Positions 35,066-44,961 of a stretch of DNA of 64,000 bases are shown in pieces. How positions within the stretch are numbered: the stretch's first letter is position 1; the number at the start of each line of letters is the position of its first letter. A model generated the notes under the pieces. The model ran no database searches and had not been told where the DNA came from. It was given only the letters and a program-made list of their open reading frames with translations. Made by a program: the position numbers and the translations under genes. Source of the DNA: an uncultured Aquimarina sp. GTDB taxonomy: Bacteria; Bacteroidota; Bacteroidia; Flavobacteriales; Flavobacteriaceae. The stretch is taken from NCBI RefSeq assembly GCF_947492405.1, contig NZ_CANLMP010000002.1:930001-994000 (forward strand). Direction: 5' to 3'.

Positions 35066-35285
35066 TAATTTTACACCACAAAAATACGAAACACTTATTA
35101 TGCCCGCATAATAAACTATTACAAAATTCTTCCCTAAAATAAAGTGTATGACATCATTTCTACAAATAAGAATTTGTAGTAGTTTTTTTAAACATATTCT
35201 TACAGATTAAATCTTAAAAATAATTATCTCCTAATGAGTTTTGAAAACGTGTGAGGTCTTCTTATTTTAGAACAAAAATTAATAA

Positions 35286-36287
35286 ATGTATATTAAACGT
35301 AATATCGGCTGGGGACTTATTCTTCGCTTCGCATGGAAAAACCTCCTTTTCTTTACCATTTATACAGCATGTATTTTTTCTCTATATCATTTTTTTGAGC
35401 TACAATTTATTGATATTCCATTCCAACCACTCTCTGTTATTGGTATCGCTGTAGCTTTTTATATTGGTTTTAAAAACAGCCAAAGTTATGATCGTTTTTG
35501 GGAAGGAAGGAAAATTTGGGGAGGTATTGTTAACTATAGTAGAACATGGGCTAATCAAGTTTTATGCTTAGTGAACGATGATCCGGAAACAAAAAAAGTA
35601 CTTATCTATCGACATATTGCTTGGATTAATGCGCTGCGTATACAATTGAGACAACCTACTTCTTTTTCTTTAAAAGAAAATGCAGCTGTAGAACGTTTAT
35701 TTAATAAACATGGGGAACGTAACCCAGCTTGTGATGCGACTAAAAATTTTGTATCAGAGAGCGAGTATAAGGATTTACTCCAAAGAAAAAATGCTGCGAC
35801 TCATTTAGTTAAAAATCAAGGTTTGCACATTAAAGAATTATTAAATTCGGGCAAGATCACGGAATTCGACAAACAACTTTTACATGGAGTATTAGAGGAA
35901 TTATATAACCTTCAGGGAAAATGTGAACGTATTAAAAACACACCATTTCCTCGTCAATATGCATATTTCAGTACTGTTTTTACTTGGATTTTTGTATTGC
36001 TATTACCGTTTGGATTGCTTAATGTTTTCGAAAATGAACTTGTAGATATGACCCACCACTTAAAACCATGGTTTATCTTTTTAATGATTCCGTTATCTGT
36101 ATTGGTTTCTTGGATATTTACCACTATGGAAAAAATTGGTAGTAATAGTGAAGATCCTTTTGAAGGAAGAATTAATGATGTTCCGATGACAGCGTTATGC
36201 AGAACTATTGAGATTGATCTTAGAGATATGTTAGACGAGAAAGAGCTTCCTGAAAAAGAAAAACCAAAAGATAATATCTTGTATTAA
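35286..36287 (+). CDS. bestrophin-family channel protein
   Basis: A 333-residue bestrophin-like membrane protein (YneE family): two N-terminal helices (~22-45, 48-65) with the SYDRFWEGRKIWGG motif just after, two more helices (~222-245, 258-280), and the terminal SEDPFEGRINDVPMTALCR region that contains the family's acidic calcium-clasp-like sequence. Bacterial homologues are pentameric ion channels. Overlaps the downstream hydrolase gene by one base (TAATG). Confidence 0.92.
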   Translation: MYIKRNIGWGLILRFAWKNLLFFTIYTACIFSLYHFFELQFIDIPFQPLSVIGIAVAFYIGFKNSQSYDRFWEGRKIWGGIVNYSRTWANQVLCLVNDDPETKKVLIYRHIAWINALRIQLRQPTSFSLKENAAVERLFNKHGERNPACDATKNFVSESEYKDLLQRKNAATHLVKNQGLHIKELLNSGKITEFDKQLLHGVLEELYNLQGKCERIKNTPFPRQYAYFSTVFTWIFVLLLPFGLLNVFENELVDMTHHLKPWFIFLMIPLSVLVSWIFTTMEKIGSNSEDPFEGRINDVPMTALCRTIEIDLRDMLDEKELPEKEKPKDNILY

Positions 36288-37246
36288 TGCCCATTGTAGA
36301 ATCACAATACACGCCCCCTTATTTTTTTAGAAATGGTCATTTTTCAACCATATTCCCAAATTTACTAAGAACAGTTAAAGGCGTTAATCAACAACGTGAA
36401 CGTCTTGAATTAGATGATGGTGATTTTATAGATATAGATTGGAGTTATACACTTAACTCTAAATCCATAAGAAGGGTTGCTGTATTAATTCATGGATTAG
36501 AGGGCAATGCTCAACGACAATACATCACAGGATTAGCGAGACATCTAAATGACAATCACTGGGATGTTGCAGCCGTAAATCTTCGCAATTGTAGCGGAGA
36601 AGTTAATCGGTTATACCGATCTTATAATGCTGGTGTGAGCGAAGATTTAAGTTCTATTATCACTCATATTATCGAAAAAGACTATGGTAATATTTCTATT
36701 TGTGGATTTAGCCTTGGCGGAAATATAACTTTAAAATATTTAGGGGAAAGAGCTACTCCTACACAAGTTAAATCTGCTGTTGCGGTTTCCGTTCCTTGTG
36801 ATCTTTATGATTCTTTGACAGAAATCAATAAGCCTAAAAACTTTATCTATCAACAACGTTTTATCAGAAGCTTAAAAGAAAAATTAAGGGAAAGGCATGA
36901 GGTTTTTCCAGATAGCATTAGCAAATCCGACATTAGTTCGTGTAAATCTCTGATAGATATTGATGACCTATATACTAGCAAAGCACACGGATATATTGAT
37001 GCTATAGATTATTATACGAAATGTAGTAGTAAGCGGTTTTTGAAAGACATAGAAGTACCTACACTTATTATTAATGCTAAAAATGACACTTTTCTTGGAG
37101 ATAAATGTTATCCAATTAAAGAAGCAAAAGAAAACTCTAATTTATTTTTAGAAATACCCAATTTTGGAGGGCATGTTGGGTTTTATCTTCGTGGAGAAAC
37201 GTACTACAACGAGTATAAAACCATAGCATTTTTACAGAAATGGTAA
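36287..37246 (+). CDS. YheT-like alpha/beta hydrolase
   Basis: A 319-residue alpha/beta hydrolase of the YheT/ABHD1-3 group: VLIHGLEGNAQRQYITGLA (oxyanion region, ~66-84), nucleophile S142 in CGFSLGGN, an acidic residue near NAKNDTFLG and the final histidine in NFGGHVGF. The substrate is probably a lipid ester. Coupled to the bestrophin gene. Confidence 0.9.
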   Translation: MPIVESQYTPPYFFRNGHFSTIFPNLLRTVKGVNQQRERLELDDGDFIDIDWSYTLNSKSIRRVAVLIHGLEGNAQRQYITGLARHLNDNHWDVAAVNLRNCSGEVNRLYRSYNAGVSEDLSSIITHIIEKDYGNISICGFSLGGNITLKYLGERATPTQVKSAVAVSVPCDLYDSLTEINKPKNFIYQQRFIRSLKEKLRERHEVFPDSISKSDISSCKSLIDIDDLYTSKAHGYIDAIDYYTKCSSKRFLKDIEVPTLIINAKNDTFLGDKCYPIKEAKENSNLFLEIPNFGGHVGFYLRGETYYNEYKTIAFLQKW

Positions 37247-37459
37247 AGAAATCTAACGTTTTTACCATAGTTTGTAATAATATTCCTACAACACTAAATA
37301 CGTGAAACAAATGTTAAGCCAATGTTAAGGTTTTGTGTGGTAAATTTTGGTCTCTTCATCGAAAATCTTTTTTTAATTAGGAATAATTTAAGAGTTTTGG
37401 TCGTTTCCTTGAATAATCGTTAAGGAAATCAAATTATCGCTAACTCAAACTCAATAAAA

Positions 37460-40400
37460 ATGAAAAAAAGTTACAAAAACCTTACCGAGGTTTTTGGCTT
37501 TACGCCAAAAAGGTTTGGAAAACTACAAACGCTAGTTTTTTCTACTATGTTTCTTCTTTCGGCTACAATGCTCGCACAGAGCCCAGCTCAGAAGTCACAA
37601 ATTATGCAAAACAGTAATGTTTCTAAACTTAATCAACTACAAGTTCAGAATGCTGAAAAAGCAGCCACTCAAAAAAAGGCTGCTATACAAGCAGCAAAGA
37701 AAAATGGATGGCCTATTAAGACAAGGTTAAAGGACGGAACTTTTTCCGAATTACAAAGACTTGCTTTCGATGGAAGTCCTATTTATTATACAACTTTTAA
37801 CGTAGATGCCGCGGAATCTACACGAACAAATCATCTTAATATTGGTGGATCTTTAGGACTTAACTTAGATGGTCAAAACATGACAGCGCACGTATGGGAT
37901 GGTGGTCATGCCAGAGCATCACATCAGGAATATGATGGCGCAGGAGGTAACAATCGTGTTACTATACAAGATGCCGCTTCAGAAGGTGGAACTCAATTAA
38001 ATTTTCACGCTGCACACGTAACTGGAACCATTACTGCTTCTGGTGTTCAAGCTGCTGCAAAGGGAATGGCTCCTCAATCAAAAGTAAACGGTTATATGTG
38101 GAACGATGATATTGCCGAAGCAACTACAGCTGCTGCAAACGGAATGATTGTATCTAACCACTCTTATGGTTTTAGAAGTGATTTAGTTCCAGATCAGTAT
38201 TTTGGAGCTTATATAGGTGAGTCAGAAGCTTGGGATGAAGTAATGTTTAATGCACCTTATTATCTGATGGTAGTTGCTGCCGGTAACGATGGTAACCAAA
38301 ATAGTTATAATGGTGCTCCGCTTAATGGAAATTCTTCTTATGATAAACTTACAGGACATTCTACTTCTAAAAACAATTTAGTAGTAGCTAATGCACAAGA
38401 CGCAAATATTGCTTCTGATGGTAGTTTAATCAGTGTTTCTATTAATAGCTCTAGTAGTGAAGGACCAACTGATGACTTCAGAATCAAGCCAGATATTACT
38501 GGTAACGGTACTGGAGTTTATTCTACTTATGAAAGCAGTAATACAGCATATGCAAGTATCACTGGTACCTCTATGGCTTCTCCAAATGTTGCAGGATCAT
38601 TACTGTTATTACAGCAACATTATAATAATACAAACGGGAATCTTATGAGAGCAGCAACTCTTAAAGGTTTAGCACTTCATACAGCAGATGATGCTGGGCC
38701 TTCTGGTCCTGATGCTGTTTATGGATGGGGATTATTAAATGCTAAAAGAGCTGCGGAAACAGTTACAAATGCAGGGAATGAAACCAAAATAGAAGAGTTA
38801 ACTCTAAATAACGGACAGACTTATACAATTACAGTCGATTCTGATGGAACAAGTCCTTTAATGGCATCTATCTCCTGGACAGATCGTGCAGGAACTGCAA
38901 CAACTGCTACCAATTCTAATACTGCTGTTTTAGTAAATGACTTAGATATTAGAGTAACTAAAAACTCTACGACCTATAGTCCATACAGATTAACTGGAGT
39001 AACAACAAATGGAACGGGTGATAACACTGTAGATCCATATGAAAGAATTGATGTGGCTAATGCTTCAGGTTCTTATACAATTACAGTTACCAACAAAGGA
39101 TCTCTAGTTGGAGGAAGTCAAAATTTCTCTCTTATCGTAACTGGATTAACAGGAACACCTGTAGTTTGTAATGCTACCGTTCCTGCAGGAGTAGGATCTT
39201 CTAGTGTAGGTTCTGATACAGCTACTATTAACTGGACTGCAGTTCCAGGAGCATCTTTTGATGTTAGATATCGTCAAACAGGTACTTCTACATGGACAAC
39301 TCAAGCTGGAAGTGGAACTTCTTACGTAATTTCTGGATTAGCTGCTACTACCTCATATGAAGCACAAGTAAGAAGCACTTGTTCTGATGGAACAACTTCT
39401 TCATACAGCGCATCAACAACTTTTACTACTACTGAAGTTCAATTAAACTATTGCGCATCTAATGGTAATAGTGTGGCTGATGAATACATTGGTAATGTAC
39501 AATTAGAAACAATTAATAATGCTTCTGGCGCAGGAAGTGGTGGTTACTCAGATTTCACTTCTGTTTCTACAGCTTTAGCAAAAGAAAGTGCCTATACGAT
39601 TACGGTAACGCCAACCTGGACAGGAACGACTTACAGTGAAGGATATAGCGTATGGATTGACTATAACCAAAATGGTGTGTTTACAGATTCTGGAGAACAA
39701 GTATGGACTCAAGCTGCTACCCAAACTACACCTGTTAGTGGAACTTTTACAGTACCAGCGAGTGCTGCAAATGGAGACACAAGAATGCGTGTTTCTATGA
39801 AATATAATGGAGTACCTACTTCTTGTGAATCATTTCAATATGGTGAAGTAGAAGATTATACCGTTACTATAGGAGCTTCGCAAGGAGATACACAAGCACC
39901 AACAGCACCTGCTGGATTAACGGCATCTAATATTACAGAAACTACTTTGACCTTATCTTGGACTGCTGCTACTGATAATGTAGGTGTAACTGCTTATGAT
40001 GTATATCAAGGAAGTACAATTTTAGGAGAAGTTACTAGTACAACAGCTAATGTTACTGGATTAACTGCAGATACTGCATATCAGTTTAGTGTAAAAGCAA
40101 AAGATGCTGCTGGTAATGAATCAGGATTTAGTAATACTGTTAATGTTACTACAACCGGTGGATCAACTGGTGGCGGATGTACATCTGGTATTTCTTCTTT
40201 CCCATATAGTGAAGGATTTGAGAATACTTTAGGAGCTTGGACACAATCTACCGCTGATGATATCAACTGGTCAGTTGATGCTAGTGGAACACCTTCAGGA
40301 AGTACAGGACCATCTTCTGCGACACAAGGTACATATTACATTTATGTGGAAGCTTCTGTTAACGGAACTGGATATCCTAACAAACAAGCAATATTAAATT

Positions 40401-41098
40401 CACCTTGTTTTGATTTATCAGGTCTTTCTGAAGCGAGTTTCTCATTTAGTTATCACATGTACGGAGCAGCAGATATGGGAAGTATTGCTGTAGATGCTAG
40501 TACTGATGATGGGGCAACTTGGACAAACCTATGGAGTCAATCGGGTAATCAAGGAAATTCATGGTTAGATGCTAGTATTGATCTTAATGCTTATGCTGGT
40601 GGAAGTGTTCAATTACGATTTAACAGAATTACCGGATCTACTTGGCAAGCTGATATCGCAATAGATAATGTATCATTGACCAACACATCTGGTGGTGGTG
40701 GATCTACTGATATTTGTGATGGCGTTTCAGAATGGAGTAGTTCTCAATCTTACCAAACAGGTGACAGAGTTACGTATCAAGGTAATCTATACGAAAGAAC
40801 TGCTACAGGATGGACTAATCTTGGTGCTTGTGGAACTACTACATCATTTGCCGCGACTTCTGATGATCTTTTGGGACCACCAACTGCATTATTATCTGTG
40901 TACCCTAATCCATCAAAAGGAGCAATTCTTAATGTAAAAACAGGAAATTCGGGAACACAAGATTATTCAATTTACAATATGTTAGGTCAAACAGTTCTTA
41001 AAGGAACCTTTGTCAACACTATAAACGTTCAAGCGTTACAAGCTGGCATATATGTGTTAAAAGTAAACGAAGGAACAACTCGTTTTATAAGAGAATAA
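37460..41098 (+). CDS. multidomain S8 (subtilisin-like) protease secreted by T9SS
   Basis: A 1212-residue secreted protease. After a signal region (~20-40) and a propeptide-like stretch come the S8 catalytic domain with D147 (AHVWDGGH), H186 (FHAAHVTGT), N276 (AAGNDG) and S371 (GTSMASP), a beta-sandwich P-domain-like part (~435-565), a fibronectin type III domain (~570-655), a GEVED domain (~700-800, ending YGEVEDYTV), a second FN3 domain (~812-900), a MAM/jelly-roll-like domain (~915-1070), a chitin-binding ChtBD3-type domain (~1080-1122) and a T9SS type A sorting tail (~1135-1212, ending GIYVLKV...FIRE). The mix suggests a protease that binds polysaccharide or extracellular matrix. A terminator follows directly. 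Confidence 0.95.
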   Translation: MKKSYKNLTEVFGFTPKRFGKLQTLVFSTMFLLSATMLAQSPAQKSQIMQNSNVSKLNQLQVQNAEKAATQKKAAIQAAKKNGWPIKTRLKDGTFSELQRLAFDGSPIYYTTFNVDAAESTRTNHLNIGGSLGLNLDGQNMTAHVWDGGHARASHQEYDGAGGNNRVTIQDAASEGGTQLNFHAAHVTGTITASGVQAAAKGMAPQSKVNGYMWNDDIAEATTAAANGMIVSNHSYGFRSDLVPDQYFGAYIGESEAWDEVMFNAPYYLMVVAAGNDGNQNSYNGAPLNGNSSYDKLTGHSTSKNNLVVANAQDANIASDGSLISVSINSSSSEGPTDDFRIKPDITGNGTGVYSTYESSNTAYASITGTSMASPNVAGSLLLLQQHYNNTNGNLMRAATLKGLALHTADDAGPSGPDAVYGWGLLNAKRAAETVTNAGNETKIEELTLNNGQTYTITVDSDGTSPLMASISWTDRAGTATTATNSNTAVLVNDLDIRVTKNSTTYSPYRLTGVTTNGTGDNTVDPYERIDVANASGSYTITVTNKGSLVGGSQNFSLIVTGLTGTPVVCNATVPAGVGSSSVGSDTATINWTAVPGASFDVRYRQTGTSTWTTQAGSGTSYVISGLAATTSYEAQVRSTCSDGTTSSYSASTTFTTTEVQLNYCASNGNSVADEYIGNVQLETINNASGAGSGGYSDFTSVSTALAKESAYTITVTPTWTGTTYSEGYSVWIDYNQNGVFTDSGEQVWTQAATQTTPVSGTFTVPASAANGDTRMRVSMKYNGVPTSCESFQYGEVEDYTVTIGASQGDTQAPTAPAGLTASNITETTLTLSWTAATDNVGVTAYDVYQGSTILGEVTSTTANVTGLTADTAYQFSVKAKDAAGNESGFSNTVNVTTTGGSTGGGCTSGISSFPYSEGFENTLGAWTQSTADDINWSVDASGTPSGSTGPSSATQGTYYIYVEASVNGTGYPNKQAILNSPCFDLSGLSEASFSFSYHMYGAADMGSIAVDASTDDGATWTNLWSQSGNQGNSWLDASIDLNAYAGGSVQLRFNRITGSTWQADIAIDNVSLTNTSGGGGSTDICDGVSEWSSSQSYQTGDRVTYQGNLYERTATGWTNLGACGTTTSFAATSDDLLGPPTALLSVYPNPSKGAILNVKTGNSGTQDYSIYNMLGQTVLKGTFVNTINVQALQAGIYVLKVNEGTTRFIRE

Positions 41099-41132
41099 AA
41101 ATTATAGATAGATAACCTTAATTTTTAATAAG

Positions 41133-41164
41133 GCCCTGAAGCAAAAATGTTTCAGGGCTTTTTG
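41133..41164 (+). terminator. terminator after the subtilase gene
   Basis: An 8-base stem (GCCCTGAA 41133-41140 with TTCAGGGC 41151-41158), a 10-base loop and five T. The first possible ATG of the next gene (41147) lies inside it, which argues for the later start at 41204. Confidence 0.9.
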
Positions 41165-41203
41165 TATACTTGTTATTTATTAACATGCTCATTATCATCC
41201 GCA

Positions 41204-41713
41204 ATGAAAAACTTCGAAACTGAAAGACTGTTATTAAATCCTGCAACCATAGAGGACGCAATTTTTTACCTTGAACTACTTAATTCTCCAAAATGGTTAC
41301 AAAATATTGGAGATCGTAACGTGAAATCTATAGAAGATGCAGAGCGCTACATCACAGAAAAAATGACACCTCAACTTGAACGATTAGGGTACTCCAATTA
41401 CACAGTAATTCGTAAATCAGACAAAACAAAATTAGGCTGTTGTGGTCTATATGATAGAGAAGGAATCGAGGGTGTTGATATTGGATTTGCTTTCTTGCCA
41501 GAATATGAAGGAAAAGGGTATGCCTATGAAAGTGCTTTAAAAATAAAAGAAGTTAGTATTACAGAATTTGGTATCCAAAAGATAAGTGCTATCACCATAC
41601 CAGAAAATAAATCTTCACAAAAACTATTAGAAAAATTAGATTTTACCTTTATCAAAATCATCAATATCCCGAATGACGATGAAGATCTTATGTTGTATGA
41701 GTATAACATTTAG
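41204..41713 (+). CDS. GNAT-family N-acetyltransferase
   Basis: A 169-residue acetyltransferase (start at 41204 chosen: MKNFETERLLL is the usual RimJ/RimL-type beginning, and an earlier ATG would lie inside the terminator). The acetyl-CoA-binding stretch is in DIGFAFLPEYEGKGYAYESA (the Q/RxxGxG/A-like EGKGYA). The closest pattern is the RimJ/RimL group that modifies protein N-termini or small molecules; the substrate is unknown. Confidence 0.9.
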   Translation: MKNFETERLLLNPATIEDAIFYLELLNSPKWLQNIGDRNVKSIEDAERYITEKMTPQLERLGYSNYTVIRKSDKTKLGCCGLYDREGIEGVDIGFAFLPEYEGKGYAYESALKIKEVSITEFGIQKISAITIPENKSSQKLLEKLDFTFIKIINIPNDDEDLMLYEYNI

Positions 41714-41844
41714 ATGAAAACATTCCGGCCATAGATATTTTCCTAAACACTATAAATGCTCATTACCAGTTCATAAACGTTCGCAAAAAATAACTCCTAG
41801 CTCCTATCATATATACATTGGTAGTATCAATTAAACCTGATACT

Positions 41845-42210
41845 ATGAATACACTTATAATAGATGGTTTGTTGTCAAAAACATATTCCAACGGAGTAAA
41901 AGCATTAAAACAAATTACCTTAACAATACCTAATAGACTATTTGGTTTATTAGATCCCAATGGTGCAGGAAAATCTTCTTTAATTCGCACACTGACTGCA
42001 TTACAAGAGCCAACTCAGGGAAACGTACTTTTTTAAATAATGTTAGTCTTATTGACAATACTAAGGAAATAAGAAACAATCTAGGATATCTACCACAAGA
42101 GTTTGGAGTGTATCCTAAAATATCTGCTTACAATCTATTAGATCATATAGCTATTAAAAGGAGTTGAAAACAAAAGTATCGTCCAAAACATAAAAGAATT
42201 GATTTCTTAA
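41845..42210 (+). pseudogene. decayed ABC transporter ATP-binding gene (fragment)
   Basis: Three consecutive frame pieces reconstruct the first part of an ABC-2-type ATPase. Piece 1 (41845-42036) has Walker A LLDPNGAGKSSL and ends at a T6 run (42029-42034) where the frame shifts. Piece 2 continues with NNVSLIDNTKEIRNNLGYLPQEFGVYP, the Q-loop region, to a stop near 42168. Piece 3, after another shift near 42155, gives LKGVENKSIVQNIKELIS. The signature motif, Walker B and the rest are absent. At least two frameshifts plus 3' truncation show that it is a dead gene. Confidence 0.85.
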
Positions 42211-42232
42211 TTTGAAGTTCACTTTTATTTAA

Positions 42233-42270
42233 ACAAAAAAACCTGTCAAGCTCAATAGACTAACAGGTTT
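42233..42270 (-). terminator. orphan terminator on the minus strand
   Basis: Stem AAACCTGT/ACAGGTTT (42239-42246 with 42263-42270) and, on the minus strand, a run of seven T. On the plus strand there is no T run, so it points away from the pseudogene and must end a minus-strand transcript that arises between 42270 and the CoA-transferase gene, or the CoA-transferase transcript itself. Confidence 0.65.
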
Positions 42271-42341
42271 ATTCATCGCGACTTGGGGAGGTTGCGATTA
42301 ATTAACAACAAAAAATCACATAACAAAAATTATCTTTTTTG

Positions 42342-42440
42342 TTAAAACAAAAATACTTTTTTTGCTAAATACATACAGTTAGAAATCAATTCGATTGTAG
42401 GCTTAACTGATTTCTGTAGACGATTTATACGCTTTTTCAT
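42342..42440 (-). CDS. possible small protein (32 aa)
   Basis: A 32-codon frame: basic N-terminal half (MKKRINRLQKSVKP) and hydrophobic C-terminal half, ahead of the minus-strand terminator at 42233. The only support is the position in front of a terminator without another gene; codon evidence is too short to judge. It may be chance. Confidence 0.25.
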   Translation of the reverse strand: MKKRINRLQKSVKPTIELISNCMYLAKKVFLF

Positions 42441-42791
42441 AATAGGGCAATGTGTGAGGGTTAAAACTTAATTAATATTTTAAAAAGAGAACAATTAAAA
42501 AACCGTACTTCTTTATAGGGACTGCTAATATGCAAAATATTTTTGGAAAATACGTTTAAATGCCATTAAAATCGACAAAATACGCAAAATTTTAACATTT
42601 AAAGATGTTTATGCAGTGTTTGTAGGTTGAAGCAAAGGTTTAAGTAAGTAAAAACAGTAGTTAAAAAGTAGTCTTTTTCTTACTTTACGTGTGATTATTA
42701 CACCTTTTTATCAATAACGTTTCCTTTTCAGATTTATTATTCGTTGTACTCTATTTAATAATCGTTTATCTTGATATAGAATTTGATTAAA

Positions 42792-43448
42792 TCAATCTAA
42801 AATCATTTCAGGCACATTTCCATCAATAATAAGCCTTCCTTCCGTAGCATTTTTAATATCATCGATACTTACTCCAGGAGCTCTTTCTAATAACTTAAAT
42901 CCATCATCGGTAATTTCTAAAACCGCCATATTAGTAACCACTTTCTTAACACATGCTACACCAGTTAATGGCAAAGAACATCTTTTAAGTAGTTTAGATG
43001 CTCCTGCCCTATTAGTATGCATCATTGCCACAATAATATTCTCTGCACTAGCAACTAGATCCATAGCACCACCCATTCCTTTTACCATTTTTCCCGGAAT
43101 TTTCCAATTTGCGATATCACCATTATCTGCAACTTCCATCGCTCCCAGAATGGTTAAATCCACATGTTGTCCTCGTATCATATTAAAACTTGTAGCAGAA
43201 TCAAAGAAAGAAGCGCCTGGCATAGTAGTGATTGTCTGTTTACCAGCATTAATGATATCAGCATCCTCTTCTCCTTCAAAAGGAAATGGTCCCATACCCA
43301 ACACACCATTCTCACTCTGGAACTCCACTTCTATTCCTTTAGGGATATAATTTGCTACCAACGTAGGAATACCAATCCCAAGGTTAACAAAATATCCATC
43401 CTCCAGTTCTTTAGCAATACGCTTTGCTATTCCGTTTTTATCAAGCAT
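42792..43448 (-). CDS. scoB: 3-oxoacid CoA-transferase subunit B
   Basis: A 218-residue beta subunit of the two-subunit acyl-CoA/3-oxoacid CoA-transferase. The catalytic glutamate lies in FQSENGVLGMGP (~48-59), and LGIGIPTLVANYIP and the TNRAGASKLLKRCSLPLTG regions are typical of ScoB/AtoA. With subunit A it moves CoA from succinyl-CoA to acetoacetate. The A subunit is not adjacent: a peroxiredoxin gene lies between. Confidence 0.95.
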   Translation of the reverse strand: MLDKNGIAKRIAKELEDGYFVNLGIGIPTLVANYIPKGIEVEFQSENGVLGMGPFPFEGEEDADIINAGKQTITTMPGASFFDSATSFNMIRGQHVDLTILGAMEVADNGDIANWKIPGKMVKGMGGAMDLVASAENIIVAMMHTNRAGASKLLKRCSLPLTGVACVKKVVTNMAVLEITDDGFKLLERAPGVSIDDIKNATEGRLIIDGNVPEMILD

Positions 43449-43475
43449 AGTTATTTTCTTCTAATTTTATAAGGA

Positions 43476-44117
43476 TTACTTCCCATTAGGTTGCGGAGTC
43501 ATTCTTAAATAAGGTTTGATCTCCGTATGCCCTTTAGGGAACAACTCTGGTATTTGTTCATTACTTACCGAAGGAGATATTACACAATCTTCTCCTTGAT
43601 TCCAATTTGCCGGAGTAGCTACCTTATGATAGGCTGTTAATTGTAACGAATCTACAACTCTTAGCAACTCATCAAAATTTCGTCCTGTGGAAGCAGGATA
43701 GGTAATTGTGAGTTTTATTGTCTTATCTGGTCCTATTACAAAAACAGAACGAACCGTCAATTGGCTATCCGCTTTAGGATGAATCATATCATACAGCTCC
43801 GACACCTTTCTATCCTCATCCGCAATAATAGGAAAATTGACAGTTGTATCTTGAGTTTCATTAATATCTTTAATCCATCCGTGATGTGATTCCAACCCAT
43901 CCACACTCAATGCAGCTACCCTTACATTTCTCTTGTTAAATTCGTCCGTATACTTTGCTACAGTTCCTAGTTCTGTTGTACAGACAGGTGTATAATCTGC
44001 TGGATGTGAAAACAAAATCCCCCAACTATCTCCTAACCAATTATGAAAATTAATCTCTCCTTCTGTTGTTTGCGCTGTGAAATTTGGTGCTTCATCTCCT
44101 AATCGTAATACCGCCAT
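43476..44117 (-). CDS. peroxiredoxin, 1-Cys Prx6 type
   Basis: A 213-residue peroxidase of the AhpC/Prx6 class: peroxidatic C46 in SHPADYTPVCTTELG, the conserved Arg in QLTVRSVFVIGPD and a C-terminal arm with NWNQGEDCVISP. It lacks an evident second catalytic Cys in the 2-Cys position, fitting Prx6. Its length is usual for the family. It reduces hydrogen peroxide or lipid peroxides. It stands inside the CoA-transferase operon with short gaps (27 and 43 bases). Confidence 0.95.
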   Translation of the reverse strand: MAVLRLGDEAPNFTAQTTEGEINFHNWLGDSWGILFSHPADYTPVCTTELGTVAKYTDEFNKRNVRVAALSVDGLESHHGWIKDINETQDTTVNFPIIADEDRKVSELYDMIHPKADSQLTVRSVFVIGPDKTIKLTITYPASTGRNFDELLRVVDSLQLTAYHKVATPANWNQGEDCVISPSVSNEQIPELFPKGHTEIKPYLRMTPQPNGK

Positions 44118-44160
44118 GATTTATGTTTTTTTAAGTTTTAAAAGCTTTTTGTTACTATTG

Positions 44161-44871
44161 TTATTCTTTCTTCCGAACAGTTCGTTGTTCTATTCTTTTC
44201 TCATATCTTTCTCCTTGGAAAATCCTTTGCACAAAAATCCCCGGAATATGTACTTGATCCGGATCCAAGGTTCCTGCAGGAACTAACTCTTCTACTTCTG
44301 CAACAGTAATTTTTGCAGCTCCACACATACATGGATTAAAATTTCTGGCTGTGCCCTTAAAAATTAGATTTCCTGCTTCATCTCCTTTCCAAGCCTTTAC
44401 AAAAGCAAAATCCGCTTTAAAAGCTTTTTCTAGTATATACATTTTACCATTAAACTCTCGGGTTTCTTTTCCTTCTGCTACTTCAGTACCATAACCTGCT
44501 GGTGTATAAAATGCAGGAAAGCCTCCCTGAGCTGCTTTACACCGCTCTGCTAATGTACCCTGCGGAATAAGTTCTACATCCAATTCTCCACTTAACATCT
44601 GACGTTCGAATTCATCATTCTCACCTACATAAGAAGAAACCATCTTTTTGATCTGTTTTTGCTGAAGTAACAGTCCTAACCCGAAATCATCAACACCTGC
44701 ATTATTAGAGATACAGGTCAATCCTTTTATATTTTTCTTTACTAATTCTGCAATAGAATTTTCAGGTATTCCACAAAGTCCAAAACCTCCAAGCATAAAA
44801 GTCATGTTGTCTTTTACGCCCTCTGTAGCTTCAACAACTCCACCCACTGTTTTACGAATCATAGTGTTCAA
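44161..44871 (-). CDS. scoA: 3-oxoacid CoA-transferase subunit A
   Basis: A 236-residue alpha subunit of the CoA-transferase: [13 protein letters not shown] (~27-39, CoA-binding glycine-rich loop), the [12 protein letters not shown] segment and [31 protein letters not shown] are all characteristic. It pairs with the B subunit encoded at 42792. The long C-terminal tail is Arg/Lys-rich. Confidence 0.95.
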   Translation of the reverse strand: MNTMIRKTVGGVVEATEGVKDNMTFMLGGFGLCGIPENSIAELVKKNIKGLTCISNNAGVDDFGLGLLLQQKQIKKMVSSYVGENDEFERQMLSGELDVELIPQGTLAERCKAAQGGFPAFYTPAGYGTEVAEGKETREFNGKMYILEKAFKADFAFVKAWKGDEAGNLIFKGTARNFNPCMCGAAKITVAEVEELVPAGTLDPDQVHIPGIFVQRIFQGERYEKRIEQRTVRKKE

Positions 44872-44961
44872 TTTTAGCAGATTAAAAGTACTAAAAAAAT
44901 AGTACTAAAACGTTTGAACACCTATAGTTTTAGAAATATTTAATGTTATTTATATAAGAGG

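Larger units (their letters stand above)
42211..42791. other. AT-rich intergenic region without a clear gene
   Basis: About 580 bases between the decayed ATPase and the CoA-transferase gene hold no frame above 60 codons. They contain a minus-strand terminator (42233-42270) and a possible 32-codon minus-strand frame (42342-42440), listed separately; nothing else with coding character was seen. Confidence 0.6.

Noticed and set aside
42281-42303. TCGCGAC...GTTGCGA inverted sequence as a structured RNA
   Set aside because: The stem has mismatches and no T run, and the stretch matches no RNA family that I know.
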